NCBI GenBank assembly: GCA_023853785.1
Contig: JAJIRX010000842.1
Coordinates: 53,423-117,422 of the forward strand
Direction of reading: 5' to 3'
DNA from: Psilocybe azurescens
Lineage: Eukaryota > Basidiomycota > Agaricomycetes > Agaricales > Agrocybaceae
DNA: 64,000 bases
A program made the translations under genes and the position numbers. The notes below the pieces were generated by a model, which saw nothing but the letters and a program-made list of their open reading frames with translations, was not told the origin of the DNA and made no database searches. The first letter of the stretch is position 1. Each line of letters opens with the position of its first letter. Below, one piece after another: positions 35,123 to 45,388 of this stretch.

Positions 35123-36144
35123 TCAGTCGAAGGCTTTCGATGACTGGTCCCGAGTCATCACATGCATATCGAAATCTCCTGTTGGGGCGGGCACATGTAC
35201 GTTTCCGCGCTCGCGATACCCAATTCCGCGGTAGAAATTGACCTAAAACCACTTAGAATTGGTTTGAAGTAATCGGAGAATATGGTTCTTACATTTTCTT
35301 CGGTTGTTGCGATTAATCCCAGCATATTGTCAAGCTTGTCGGCCTAATATTCTTTTAGTTGAAGGAACGGTAGATCAACTCCCACGCCGCTGACTAACCT
35401 TATCGGCTAGAACTTTCATGAGCGCACTTGCGTATCCCTGTCGTTGATACTCGGGATCTGTAACCAAGTTGTAGCACCACCAACGTGACGCAATTTCCTA
35501 TCAAATAATCATGAGCAGTGATAGATGGCATTCAGTGGGACATAATGAACCTCTTTCATAAACAACGTTTCCACTTTCTCGACGACAATTTTTCCAAACT
35601 GAACCGAGGTTTAAAGATAATCAAACTCAGATGATGAGTTGTAGACATACCGTATTCTTTTCCCAATCCTTTGTTTCCTCTGTGAGTTTCAGCAGGAATT
35701 GATTATAACCCAAGGCCTTTTGTGCCTCCCTAATAGGATTTAACGACTGAAGTTTCGCGCCAATGCTTCCACTTACGAGTCGAACATACTCCTTCCCGGG
35801 GAAAACCAGGACGCGGTACTGACTATTAACCCACTCCCTTCTGCGAGACCGACATAAAGTTCGCCTTCAAGAGCCACAGCTCTTGTCTGTGCACGACAAT
35901 ATTCGGCGTGCAAAGTCCAGTCTCCTCCTAGAAAAGCTGCATTCGGCACAGCTTCTCGCGGAGAGGAATCAGCACCAACGGACTAAATTAGAGAAAACTC
36001 CCTGTAACGCACTGCCAGAGAATGCACGGACGGTAAGTTCCACAATGCGTTCTATTTCCTTTTCTGGGTATCATTTCAGTCATCATAGAATCAAACGCCC
36101 GAGGGTAACCAACCGGATGGATTTCGTAGCTGCTTTACGATCAT
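35123..36144 (-). CDS. GNAT-family N-acetyltransferase, multi-exon
   Basis: Transfers an acetyl group from acetyl-CoA to an amine; the substrate is unknown. Exons are too short to show as long open frames. Exon 1 starts MIVKQLRNPS at 36,144 and a 50-nt intron joins it to EKEIERIVEL. The next clear exon has TLHAEYCRAQTRAVALEGEL and TASWFSPGRSMFDS, followed by EAQKALGYNQFLLKLTEETK. The acetyl-CoA binding motif A is LVTDPEYQRQGYASALMK, the R/Q-x-x-G-x-A signature. Then come ADKLDNMLGLIATTEEN and VNFYRGIGYRERGNVHVPAP, with the end ..QSSKAFD and a TGA at 35,123. The junction near 36,000, after VRAFSG, is unclear and may contain a short intron. Typical length for fungal GNAT proteins is about 220-240 residues, which fits. 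Confidence 0.8.
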
Positions 36145-36759
36145 AGTACAAGGGCAAGTCTGGACGATGGTGGATAAGTAGAATGATGGAATATTCGCTC
36201 AAGTATTGACATCCTATAAATCGTGAGATCGGATAGTATTGATTGGATTTCTCCATTTGGGCCAATTGTGCGCGAATTCTCGTATGTGCAATCGCATGGA
36301 TTTTGAAAGGGAGTAAATTTCATCCTACCTACCTATTCACACGGCGCTTCTCGAGGAACGATGTGGACTGTCATACCAACCCTCCCATGTACAAGTTAGG
36401 TATATTCATTCGACATAACACGGTAAGTGGCACAAGTTTATGGTTCAGCACGGGTCTCGGTGATCACTTGTAATATGCTTCTTTCCGCCTCCTCTGTCAA
36501 TTTTGTGTCATTCTGGTTGTTGTACCAAGTGTTCGTTGACTACTTTTAATAATAAGACGCAGTCGGTATTATTCTGACTGTGTGGACATGGTTCCACACT
36601 TCACTAGTAATCCATTAATCGTCTTGCTCGAATTTTAAAATAATATGATAGTCTACAAGCTTTAAATACATCAAACTCTGGGCATTACAAATGTTGAAAA
36701 TTCCTATACACCATTCCCATCAATCTATGTAAGCAACCAATAATTCTGTTTTCATGAAG

Positions 36760-36981
36760 TTATGGCCCTTCGGGTTCGGCAGCGGGAGTAAGGTTAGTGG
36801 CCGCACGAGGTTCACCGGATAGGGCTTCAGCTAAATCATAGGGTTTAGAACCAATTCATGCATATTGAGGAAAACATGTACCTTTTAACGCCTCGTCGCT
36901 GATAGGAGCGGCATAGCCTTGCTGTGCGCAAAGTGCGAAGACTAGGATAGCGATGATGGAGGTTTGAATTGTGTATCGCAT
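36760..36981 (-). CDS. Small secreted peptide precursor (56 aa), one intron
   Basis: A short gene below the usual ORF cut-off. Exon 1 (36,981-36,882) encodes a signal peptide, MRYTIQTSIIAILVFALCAQ.., with a likely cleavage after QQGYA, then PISDEALK. A 51-nt intron (36,881-36,831; GTACATG..TTTAG) is followed by exon 2, which encodes AEALSGEPRAATNLTPAAEP and ends EGP with a TAA at 36,760. The spliced length is exactly 57 codons including the stop. The mature part would be about 31 residues, Ala/Glu/Pro-rich, without cysteines and without Lys-Arg sites. It lies between two UstYa-like genes, beside a GNAT gene. It could be a secreted effector-like peptide or the precursor of a modified peptide; neither is shown. 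Confidence 0.65.
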
Positions 36982-38936
36982 TGTATCGCTCGTGATTGGG
37001 GGATTTCTTCAGTTGTTTTCTTCAGAAGAGTAACGAATTTCTTTTATACCTTTGCGTATGCCCAGCTTAAAACAGACTCCCGGCGGTTCACAAAATGCAG
37101 GTTGATGTATTAGGAAACCAGCGCTGACGCCGTTCTCGGTTTTTTCGACACTGCCGATTCACCCTCATATTGATAGCAATTGAATCCAATGTGTGTCATT
37201 CTATTACTAGCGTGTCAATAAGTAAATCGACCTCTGATCCAGATTTCAGAGAGAAACCTAGCAGATCTGGTCCTCGTTTACAGTACTAACTTACATATGG
37301 TATTGTTCGGCAGCACTTTACTGGAAAGCATTGCAGCAACCCTCACTTATTCTTGGTCTCTAGGCTGCGCCGGAGCTGGGATTCATCTGCGAGAGAGCAA
37401 TTTTGGATAGTGATGATAGATATTTCAAGCCACTCGCTGCACACACGAGAACCCCACGCAGTGGTATGATAGACGGAAAAATGAAAGGGTCAAGTATAGT
37501 TGTTGAGATCCGTAGAGATATAAGGTGGTATTATCAGGGCACTCAGATAAAATAGTATCAGACACCTGACTCAGTCAGGGGTGTCCATTCTCCTTTTACA
37601 AATAGAGAATTTCTAAATCATTGCTTCGTGTCGTCATGGGCGCCTCGGGAGTCAGTAAAGGCTTTCTTCAGATCGCTCCTTAAACATCACGATGCAGTGC
37701 CGAAAAACTGTCGTTCGCAATATTTTTTCTAATTATAAATCCGAGTATCGTTGTGAACTTGGGGGCACGAGCTCGAGGAGTTCGAGAAGTATGGATAATA
37801 GCTATTAACTCCGTGTTTCATCTGAGATCAACAGACCTGTTAGAGAATTCTGACAACCTGCTTCAGCTATAATGGTGACTCCATACCCATCTCGAACGGC
37901 TCTGAGAATTGGCCGCAAATCAAGTCATAGGCGTCTCGGTGTCAATAGCTATCGATGATGGTAGGCAATGCGAGCGACAGTGACAGACGCGTGCCATTCA
38001 TGAATAATAAAACTTTGACTCGAGGCCCGAAGACGTTAGTAGATAACATTTTAAGTCGGTGATATGGCTAATATCTCCGTTCTTCTTTGCACGCAGCAAA
38101 ACCAGCACAAATGGAGCACCAATAACTGTGTGGAAGTGCCGCGGCAGCAATTTGGATGTTGAGAAGCAGTGTGAATAAAGTAAATTTAGGGTAGTTGGAG
38201 GTAAGTATAGGTATGTCATTACATGATGATGCATAGGGGACTGCTGAGAGAGTAGTAACGCAGAGCCATTCCTAACCCAGGCTCGACCTCCAATTGCTAG
38301 TGAGGCCGTATCCAGTTGGCATCCAACGTAAAGTATAAAGTAGTAGCCTGCCGCGCAGACTCGTCAGCATTTGCGGACAGATATTCTCAGAAAATGACTT
38401 GAATCTACCGTGACGGCCTAGAAAGAAAGAAGGTGCTCAGAGAGTATTTGATTTCTAGATGAGTCACCAGTCAACTAAGTAGTCATGCATCATGACTAGC
38501 CAGGCCCAAGTTTGTGCAGATCTTATCCGTTTCCAAGCTTACTTAGATCTCACGTAATATCGGAAATGGCCTCAACGGACTTCGTTGCTCGAGACGAACT
38601 TTGACTTCGGACAAACTTGGGAATCTAATGTGAAGGCTTACATGTCCGTGTATTGTTCACACGGCGGCAGTAATTTGTTAGACTCAGAATATAGGTTGCT
38701 GTCATATTCGGAAACTCTAGCCTGACGCCCAGTGCGCAGTCGTTGTCACTTCAGTCAAGGTCAGATTTTGACGAGCTGCACATTGGGGAATGACCCACAT
38801 AAGGTACTCTGTTGGTTTCGCCCCTTCTATATTCTCTTATATATATATTATTAAATACTATTACAATAAGGTCTGGGACTGAACTAGGTAAAATGCTTGA
38901 TTGTATACTCAGCCACCTCATACTTGAATGCATTAT
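36982..38936. other. Intergenic stretch without recognised genes
   Basis: Contains the promoter region of the small secreted peptide gene (transcribed leftward from 36,981) and otherwise no coding signal I trust. The minus-strand frame at 37,998-38,234 is short, begins with a His run and has no flanking exon support. Confidence 0.35.
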
Positions 38937-39837
38937 TTAGACAGACGTACCATCGTGAACTTTGTCTGAAGTGCGTGTAAAGTTGAAATGGCATCTACTA
39001 CATGCTAATTCAAAAGTGAGATGTGTTCCTGAAGGGCATCTGAAGGCTTCAAATGTTTGAGAAGCTCCGTAGCGGATTGGAGTAGTTGCGATCAGACGAG
39101 AACGATTTGGCCTAGTGTTCCATGAAATCGTATTCCGATCGATTCTTGAATTCGGCTCTCCTACCGCCCATAGCTCAAGTTGACCCTCCGAGACCTCCGT
39201 CGTTTGCTCAGTGGTGTTACTCGAGGGAATATTAAGAGCTAGACTGCAGTTTTCCATGCCATAGTCTATCGCTCGAAATTCAACGAGAGTAGAAATCTTG
39301 TCGTTCGTCAGTATGAAGAGTAGCAAAACAAGACTTTGGGTACCTCAGATGTCACCAATATCTGATAAAATCCATGGGCTGAAGGAATAAACCCCGTAGG
39401 ACCAGGTACTTTCGAGGCCTCTAAAGCAAGCTGTCTTTTTGGCTGTCTTGATGATATTTGGAAGAACCTCCTGGCTTGATTTCGAATGGGAAGATACTTT
39501 TTGAAGGCCGTGGTGTTGGCATAGAGTCTATCTAGACCTATATAGGTACTATTAACCTTCATGTCTGCGTCATTGACTCCAGGGCCCTCAAAGCCCAGTC
39601 GTGTACTGGAATAGAGAAGAACGACCAGGCAAACGTTTACGAAGGCGCATACGAGAACAACTGTGACCGAAATAGGACTGGCCCAGTCGCCAATTCGTCT
39701 ATCTGGATATAGAATACCATTCGTTATGTCCTATAGACCACTGAAGATCTGTAAAACTCACTAGGAGGTACATAGCTCTTTCCCGTATCTTCTTCGTCCT
39801 CGTTTTTAACGAGGGTGTAGGAGGGTGGACCCAGCAT
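38937..39837 (-). CDS. Single-pass membrane protein with conserved extracellular domain (But2-like?)
   Basis: Three exons join cleanly. Exon 1 (39,837-39,762) starts MLGPPSYTLVKNEDEEDTGK. A 59-nt intron leads to exon 2 (39,702-39,344) with the membrane helix VTVVLVCAFVNVCLVVLLY and the motif YIGLDRLYAN. A 47-nt intron (39,343-39,297) leads to exon 3 (39,296-38,937) with ISTLVEFRAIDYGMENCSLA, a WAV..SWNTRP segment and a Cys-containing end. The topology would be a short cytosolic N-terminus and a large outer domain. The YGMENCSLA block is one I associate with basidiomycete proteins carrying a beta-sandwich like the But2 C-terminal domain; this assignment is tentative. It neighbours the second UstYa-like gene on the same strand. 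Confidence 0.7.
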
Positions 39838-40537
39838 AGCACTTTGTTCTGAAGGTCTGAAAGATTGAATAGCTGCGTGACGATTAACCACTGCACCCAG
39901 CTTGATGGTGTTGATAAAGAACTTCTGATACTCGCTTCTCTAATATACTCGCCGCTCAACAATCGAGCAAAATTCAAGTGTGGGAACAGCCTGGGTCGTA
40001 TCAATGAGTCAGGTCTCGAGCGCCCAAGTTCTCCATTGCCCGGCCAATGCACAGATCTCCCGTGCCTCTCTGGCTCGAAATGCTACATACCATGAATTAA
40101 TAGAATAATGTTAACTTGCAACTATTTTTAAGTGCACAGCCCAGAACCTTCTGAAATATCATGTCATGGGCTGATAAGAAGCGTGAGAGATCGTCTAGGA
40201 AACTTCAATCTATTATTAGAAATTCGGCGTTTCCGTGGGTTAGAGGGAAGAAAAAATATTCTGATATTGTACGCTATCTCCAAACGGGGTATCGCAAGTT
40301 CCTTTTCATCATGATCATCTTGGACGTCTCGGCGTTACGAACCGCGGCAGGGTCTAAAGTGAATGACTTTACTTCGAACAAACCGAGTGAGGCACATGGT
40401 TATGTCAACGTCTCGTAGTTCAAGAAGGGGTCCTAAGGCGGTTCCTGAAAAGTTAGGGAACGAATGGAGAAAGAAGAAAAGGATTGGATACCAAAATCTC
40501 TCCTATAAATGACTCGACTTTAACAGATGATAGAAGA

Positions 40538-41166
40538 TCAACGAGTGGAAGGAAACTCACAACCTGTTCCGATAATCCTGTTTTGATTTCTCTCCACCTC
40601 CGAGTATACGGCTTGCCAATCTTCACAGACCATATAGTCCGCTAAGGCGTCGGCGTCAGCGTACGTATCAGCACGACATAGAATCATTTGGCGAAGGTAG
40701 CTCAAGCAGTGTCTTGTAAGCTCCGACGTGGCCAGCTCTTCTCTGCGTACAATAGATTGACGAATAATGTCGATGCAGCGAAGCTGGTGAAACATTGAGA
40801 TGCTGTATGGCTCGTTTCTCTCTCCAAGATAAATGGTGCCATTTCCAGGAGAAAGGGAACCCCATTCAAGTTCATCGTCTAGTCCATAATGTAGGGTGTG
40901 AGGTTCGTAGAAAAGCAAGACTTTAGGTCTTTTCTGAATCGGCCAAAGCCGAGGGTAGTCATCACCAGAATATGCTAATGTCACTTAAGATATGATATCG
41001 CTCTCAATGAATGAATAAACTCACTGTACTGTTCCATATTCTGCGGGGATGAGACCTTACTAGTAGGGTTGAATTTAAGTATTGATAGTGCAAGCATTGT
41101 TTGAGATATCGTCAACACAACTAACACGGTATTAAACCGCATATTGTGAAAGGAGTCGAAGAGCAT
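40538..41166 (-). CDS. UstYa/DUF3328-family protein 2, degenerate HxxHC motifs
   Basis: A second member of the family encoded at 33.9-34.7 kb. The likely start is the ATG at 41,166 (MLFDSFHNMRFNTVLVVL..), with a membrane helix VLVVLTISQTMLALSIL. A 50-nt intron (41,024-40,975) joins MEQYT to YSGDDYPRLWPI, the usual block before the catalytic part. The two motif positions read FHQLRC and ELTRHC: the second His of motif 1 is Arg, and the first His of motif 2 is Leu. Only one of the two paired His is therefore left in each motif. The frame ends at 40,538 just after a GTGAGT that could be a further donor, so the C-terminus is uncertain. It may be a non-catalytic relative. Confidence 0.75.
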
Positions 41167-41704
41167 ACTTGGGTCGTTAGATGGCAAAAAATGTTTGACT
41201 ATAAGTAGATATGGCTTTTGGCCTGACGCCCGGACTCGATAATAAATGGTTCAGACTCAGATATTTCTAGTTCCTCAACTGTATTATGGGATCTCACCTG
41301 ACAAGCAATGGAGAATTGTATCACCGCCCGTGCTGCGTGCAGTACATGCAAAATGCGAATTTGCTGAGATCGATCGGTTTGGCGTGACGCCGATATCTTG
41401 GCACCTGGTGACGCCCTGAAAAGTGTTAATCTATAAATAGAATCCTCAGATAGAACCGATAGGCGACATGCAATCAACAGGCCCAATATCATGTGTGTGC
41501 ATTGTGCCTTGTGTGACTAAGTGTATTATGTACGTAAGGCAGGTCCAGCTGTTCATGCTGATTTGAACCAGTTCACGACCAACATTTGTCAACAAAGGCT
41601 TTGCCCCACAGGACTTTGTGAGTTTGACATATATCAACGAACTCTGGTCTGGTCTCAGTTGATTGAGTCGAGAGGCCCCCTTCTTCTCTGACGGTCATTC
41701 CAAA

Positions 41705-42954
41705 ATGTCTACCCAGCCCATAGAGCTATCAATCTATATTGGCCTAAGCTTTACTGCGATCCTATATGGTACGTTCAGTTGTTCTGCAGATCCTCTTCCT
41801 TTCGAGCTTAAAACTTGTCATAATCTTGCTTTGCTTTGAAATTTTAAAGGAATTTTACTATGTGTGACATTTTCGTCGATCTACCTGTTGATTTTCAACA
41901 GGAAATCCAGACAAGAAGCAAGACGGAACAACTTTTACATCATATACTCTATGATCCTACTCATTCTTTTGACTTTCGCCTTCGCTACGAACGAGATAAT
42001 GGGACAGCTCATGTGGATCCAGCACAGAGACGACGAAGGTGGACCGCTTGCTTATTTTGCGTCGTCGTCAAATAGCTGGTTCGAGACCCTTGGTACTTCG
42101 ACAGACGTGGTGGCAAATATAATGGCCGATGCTCTTTTGGTTTATATCTTTCCCCCATACATCAAGGGGTTATACTGATATCTCTTTATCGACAGGTATA
42201 TCGATGCTACGTTATTTGGAGGCGATCCATATGGATTCTAATCCCACTTGTCCTATTATATATGTCCTCGATAGGTTCGTCGAGTTATGTTCGCTCCATC
42301 CATGATGATTCATACTGACATATCCAATAATCTCTCAGCGTTCTCTCTTTTGACAACTATGCAAAGCGCTCTACCCAACAATACTGTCCTCGCGAATTCG
42401 ACCAACTTTTTTATTCCGTGGATATCACTGACCAGCGGTCTCAATTTCATTGTGACTGGATTGATCGTGTTCCGCATCTTAGCCTTCAGTCGTCGAGCAC
42501 GCGGAACCATGCCCCTGAAGCCCACAAAGTCTATACTGGTGCAGCCTCAATTCTCATCGAATCTGCTTTGCCGTTCAGTATTTTAGGCATTATATTTGCG
42601 GTCTACACCTCGAAGAACCAAGCTCCTCAGTTAGCTCTAGGCTTTATTTGGGGCACCTTCTTTGTAAGCCCATCTTGATGTTATCTTTTCGATGTATCCA
42701 CGTTAATGTTCTTTGTTATCAAGGCCCTCTCTCCGCAACTAATTATTCTACGTGTTGCAATGGGTCGCGCTTGGACAGCCAATACGGAGAAAAACCTTAC
42801 TACTACCTCGATAGCCTTTAAGCCCCCCCTGGCACAGTTGGACAAAGACAGAAGCGAGACAGCTTTTCAGGAGTACAGTAATCCTTCAGGCGATGAGCCT
42901 AAGGATCACTCGTCCGATAAGGATACCCTTGCTATTAGTTCCTCGAACGCATAA
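41705..42954 (+). CDS. Seven-transmembrane protein of a basidiomycete family, one frame break
   Basis: A polytopic membrane protein with a receptor-like layout; ligand and role unknown. Exon 1 starts MSTQPIELSIYIGLSFTAIL at 41,705. Introns at 41,769-41,849, 42,140-42,195, 42,275-42,338 and 42,664-42,723 all have GT..AG ends and keep the frame. Helices include ILLCVTFSSIYLLIF, IIYSMILLILLTFAFA, ADALLVYRCYVIWRR with WILIPLVLLYMSS, FIVTGLIVFRILAF, ILIESALPFSILGIIFAVY and the final ALSPQLIILRVAMGRAW. A hydrophilic tail follows, ending at TAA. Between LAFSRRAR and HAPEAHKVYTGAASILI the frame changes at about 42,495-42,510 without an intron-like sequence; a one-base deletion explains it. It does not match STE3-type pheromone receptors. 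Confidence 0.75.
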
Positions 42955-44377
42955 ATTGCGGGGGTGATTGCCACCAAATCAAAATGTTCCATTCTTTTTA
43001 GCATGTTTTAGTTGAATAGTAGTACAATCGAGCAGCCTAAATTTCTGGAAATGGTACATAGCCTCTGCTTTTGAGCCCTCTTACAGTGGCCAATGAATCG
43101 AGATTTAGGGCCTCGACCAAGCTTCGCCTGAAACCAACCACTTTCAAGCTGCGGCACCCAAACCAAGTTGTACTTATTACTGTTGTTTCGAAAGTCACCA
43201 CATGGCATAATAAATGGGTTACGTCACACTTCAAGCTTCAAGCGTTATGCGAATAATTTACACGATATCGTGGTGGCCTCAGAGTCTACTTATATGTCCC
43301 ATTGCTCCCATCTGTTCCCATCTGCATAATGACCGCACAATATTGGCACAACACATTGCTTATATTTCTTAATCTTCTAATAATGTCTTTCGGCAAGCAT
43401 AATCAAGTAAGAAAGACCGATATCTGAAGAGTTAAGTATGTCGACACACCACTCTAAGGCTGTAAGCAAGCTGTGAGTTCGCCTGTAAATTTGCATGGAA
43501 CCGTTAAGTGGTCCGAGCCAAGGTTGTCCGGCCACAACGTGGGAATTTTCTATGGTACATAATGCATAAGGATTGTTCTGTTTATTGTCTGTCTTTATCC
43601 GTCGTTCTTTTTCTTCTGCCACATCAGACTGTCCTCTTCCTCCCGAGTTCTGCTGTAAAAAAAAATCTTATCATCCCGTTCGCTTTCATTTAATTTCAAG
43701 TTCTCGCCATAATTCTCGGAACGTCAATCTGTCGAAGAATTGCTGGGCCATCGTGGAGTCTAATGCCCTTTAAATGCTCTCTAAAAGCATACGACGTATA
43801 TTATGTATATGGTATCAGCATCGTCCTCGATGTCTCACACCTCAAGCAAATGTGGAAACTTATAGACGGTATCATAACCCCTCTAAATCTCTGCTAGCAT
43901 GGGTCAACTCCACCTAGGCGACTAATATAAAAAATCAAACACAATAAGATCTCACCAATCTAGCAATTATTACTCACTCGTCGCCAGTATATAGATCCCG
44001 AGGATACCTCTTATCATCTTGTATTGCAGATATCCTACGGTTCCGCGTAGTTCCGCATCTCTTGGTGTCTTATTCTGCGCACGAGCATCACACGTTCAGG
44101 ACTAGCTGTCATATTATTCTCGGTGCGAGACAATAACGACGGCGTAAATACTAAAGGTTATCCCACTCGGCCGTGATATAAATACTCCTTTAAGCCGCTG
44201 CTATTGTGAGATTACCATGCTCGGAACTAAAGTCGACGTCTGGCGGGGAGAATAAATAGGCAGAGCTCGCAGTAGCGATGGATTTCTTTAGGACTCTCTT
44301 TTGCTGTTCTCTCTTTCGCTTTCTTCGCCTTCGCGCCCTCTTTTGTTGATATTCTCAACTAAAAAACTTTCCTCATC
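42955..44377. other. Intergenic stretch upstream of the pheromone gene
   Basis: No convincing coding frame. The last part should be the promoter and leader of the pheromone gene. A TATA-like AATAAATA lies at 44,251-44,258, followed by a pyrimidine-rich leader (CTCTTTTGCTGTTCTCTCTT) up to the ATG at 44,378. Confidence 0.45.
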
Positions 44378-44530
44378 ATGGACGCTTTCTTCGCTCTCTT
44401 CACTGCCTCTGGCTCCTCATTCACCGTCGCCTCTACCGCGTCGAACGTACAGGAGAAAAGTACAAGCTTTGAAGCCGTCGAATACGAACGAAACGGAAGC
44501 GCCGGCAACGCTTACTGCATCATCGCCTAG
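44378..44530 (+). CDS. Mating-type-like lipopeptide pheromone precursor (50 aa, CaaX)
   Basis: Basidiomycete mating pheromones are made as short precursors without a signal peptide. They are farnesylated on the Cys of a C-terminal CaaX box, trimmed and cut after a charged pair about ten residues upstream. This 50-codon frame fits each point. The start is MDAFFALFTASGSSFTVAST, the processing region contains EYERN, and the end is ERNGSAGNAYCIIA followed by TAG, so the CaaX box is CIIA. The predicted mature peptide begins after ER and would be about nine residues ending in a farnesylated Cys. The ATG context is CATCATGG. No pheromone receptor (STE3-like) gene was recognised within the window, so this may be an isolated pheromone gene or the edge of a B mating-type region. 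Recognition rests on the overall pattern, which is highly characteristic. Confidence 0.82.
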   Translation: MDAFFALFTASGSSFTVASTASNVQEKSTSFEAVEYERNGSAGNAYCIIA

Positions 44531-45388
44531 GCGTATGATGGCACCACACCACCAGTATACCCTTTGCACGACATTAAGAACACGCCAATGCATTTATATC
44601 GTAAGTCTTCTTTTCTCATCTCATATTATTCTTACTGATCATCCTCATCTTTGCACTTACAGCATCTACACACTTGTAGCATCTTACATCACGCATTCAG
44701 CATACACCAATCATCCATAGCATCCCCCTCACGATCAGCACATCACCAACCCATTTCTTTACATCAATCGGCATCCAGCCCGTGACTTCATTCATTCAAG
44801 CATCATTCACGATTATCCAATTGCACAACCCATACAGTCACTCCTTCATCACGGCGCTACCCCATCACGCTCACACCCACGCATCCACCCGCACCTATAC
44901 AATTTTCGTTCACATACCCAATCTCTGCTCTTGCCTGAAAAGTATCTTATTGCAGAGTTTATTTTGGATAACTTTATTGTTAATGGTTCGTACTAATAAC
45001 TGGTCGAATCGCAATATGCTCAATCAAATGCCGATGAAAAGGCGAAATTCCAAAGTATACTGTAAATGGTTCTTGAATATTTGATCAGTCAATAAGTGCA
45101 ACTCGATGACAAGGTACTACTTGTATCTCTTATACCGTCCCCAAATCCCCTTCTATCTTCAACGCACTTTTATCCTAGCCAGTAGTATCGCGACATTTAT
45201 TGTCGCTACCTAGATAACCCGTCTCTAGACGTCAATGAGGGGAGGGGGGTAGGGGCCGAGCATTGCCCTCTTACAAGTGATACCACCATTATGCCTGTTC
45301 TTATACCCAAAAACATTCAGTATTTTTTTATCTAATGAGACATCAGGAATTGAAATGCTGTAGCATCATATTAGCGTATTAGTGTCTC
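44531..45388. other. Downstream region of the pheromone gene, no recognised gene
   Basis: The longer plus-strand frame overlapping the pheromone gene (44,301-44,720) continues into this stretch but looks like a compositional shadow (Ser/Thr/His-rich). Another short frame at 44,782-45,084 lacks family resemblance. The segment should contain the pheromone 3' UTR. Confidence 0.35.

Noticed and set aside
41705..42954. Seven-TM gene as a possible STE3-type pheromone receptor next to the pheromone gene
   Set aside because: Its helix motifs (ALLVYRCYVIWRR, ILIESALPFS) fit another basidiomycete seven-TM family and lack the STE3 pattern.
44301..44720. 139-codon plus-strand frame overlapping the pheromone gene
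   Set aside because: Ser/Pro/His-rich shadow in another frame. The 50-codon frame has the good start context and the diagnostic processing and CaaX motifs.
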